A DNA stretch of 64,000 bases. Source: Scolanthus callimorphus (Eukaryota; Cnidaria; Anthozoa; Actiniaria; Edwardsiidae). The notes under the pieces are model-generated. The model saw nothing but the letters and a program-made list of their open reading frames with translations. It ran no database searches and had not been told where the DNA came from. Both the position numbers and the translations under genes were made by a program. This document shows, piece after piece, positions 63,887 to 64,000 of this stretch. Position 1 is the stretch's first letter. The number at the start of each line of letters is the position of its first letter. The stretch covers positions 8,706,371-8,770,370 of the forward strand of contig CM066912.1 of the NCBI GenBank assembly GCA_033964015.1, written 5' to 3'.

Positions 63887-64000
63887 ATGAAGTGTTTTTG
63901 TGATTACGAAGCAAAGCAAGTAGGAGACGTGTACAAGTGTGGTTGTCCTTTGGATTATTCGAAGAAGTTGATTGGTTGTCATTTTTACTTTACGGAATCG
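63887..64000 (+). CDS. Cys-rich ORF, 5' part, runs off the window
   Basis: Begins MKCFCDYEAKQVGDVYKCGC and continues LIGCHFYFTES at the edge. The pattern C-x-C ... C-x-C-P ... C-H-F-Y-F resembles a GRF-type or related small zinc finger, as found in nucleases and some large DNA-virus-like or transposon proteins. Only 38 codons are visible. A TATA box and a plausible leader support a real start. Confidence 0.4.
   Translation, partial: MKCFCDYEAKQVGDVYKCGCPLDYSKKLIGCHFYFTES

Noticed and set aside
1..64000. Bacterial-type features (operons, ribosome binding sites, terminators, riboswitches)
   Set aside because: Spliceosomal introns, LINEs and SINEs throughout show eukaryotic nuclear DNA; none of these features is supported.

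Overview
This is eukaryotic DNA, most likely from a cnidarian and probably an anthozoan or stony coral. The case rests on animal-type spliceosomal introns, several non-LTR retrotransposon clades, a 2A-like peptide, tRNA-derived SINEs, Tc1-like, CACTA-like and Polinton-like elements, and a repeated gene family like one I recall from coral gene models. That assignment is inference (about 0.6). I see no intact single-copy host gene. The window is a mobile-element graveyard with many nested insertions, and most coding stretches carry stops or frameshifts.

Layout. 1-5070: two head-to-tail copies of an L1/Tx1-type LINE. The first is the ORF2 3' half plus 3' UTR; the second is 5' UTR, ORF1 and 3' UTR with ORF2 almost entirely deleted. 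5364-9640: small fragments (DIRS/Ngaro-like RT piece, tRNA-derived SINE, minus-strand LINE RT piece, two foldback repeats). 9700-38500: a scrambled tandem array of a multi-exon repeat family. It holds two copies of an N-terminal zinc/transposase-like module, four copies of a second module, four copies of an exon pair with conserved splice sites, and one copy carrying exons of a DUF6729-like protein. This array is interrupted at 13023-24407 by a small Polinton-type element with a 6-bp target duplication (TACGCT). The uninterrupted site survives three times in the window. Inside the Polinton, a minus-strand LINE (13263-21190) splits the left terminal inverted repeat (TIR). That LINE is itself split by a plus-strand CR1/L2-type LINE (14863 to about 18130, with a 2A-like motif) and by a 225-bp TTAA-flanked MITE. 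Without its insertions the Polinton is about 3.2 kb, with TIRs of about 620 bp, an A32-like packaging ATPase gene and one acidic small-protein gene transcribed divergently from a shared TATA region.

38500-41650: unassigned sequence, a degenerate tandem repeat and a two-exon THAP-domain gene. 41872-46272: a CACTA-type element (TIRs starting CACT, 3-bp duplication AGA, empty site at 62576) carrying an intron-containing protein-kinase pseudogene. 47037-48208: a TIR element with a 9-bp duplication. 48730-63190: tandem, rearranged units each holding a decayed Tc1-like transposase and a few conserved exons, with a 3'-truncated L1-type LINE (54821-56534) exactly between two direct copies of a 2.1-kb segment, and a 1.43-kb TIR element (59700-61128) absent from the sister unit. 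63602-63826: a 13-bp minisatellite just upstream of a TATA box and a Cys-rich ORF that runs off the window.

The two observations most worth follow-up are the minimal Polinton and the kinase-carrying CACTA element, because each has its termini, target duplication and empty paralogous site visible in this one window.
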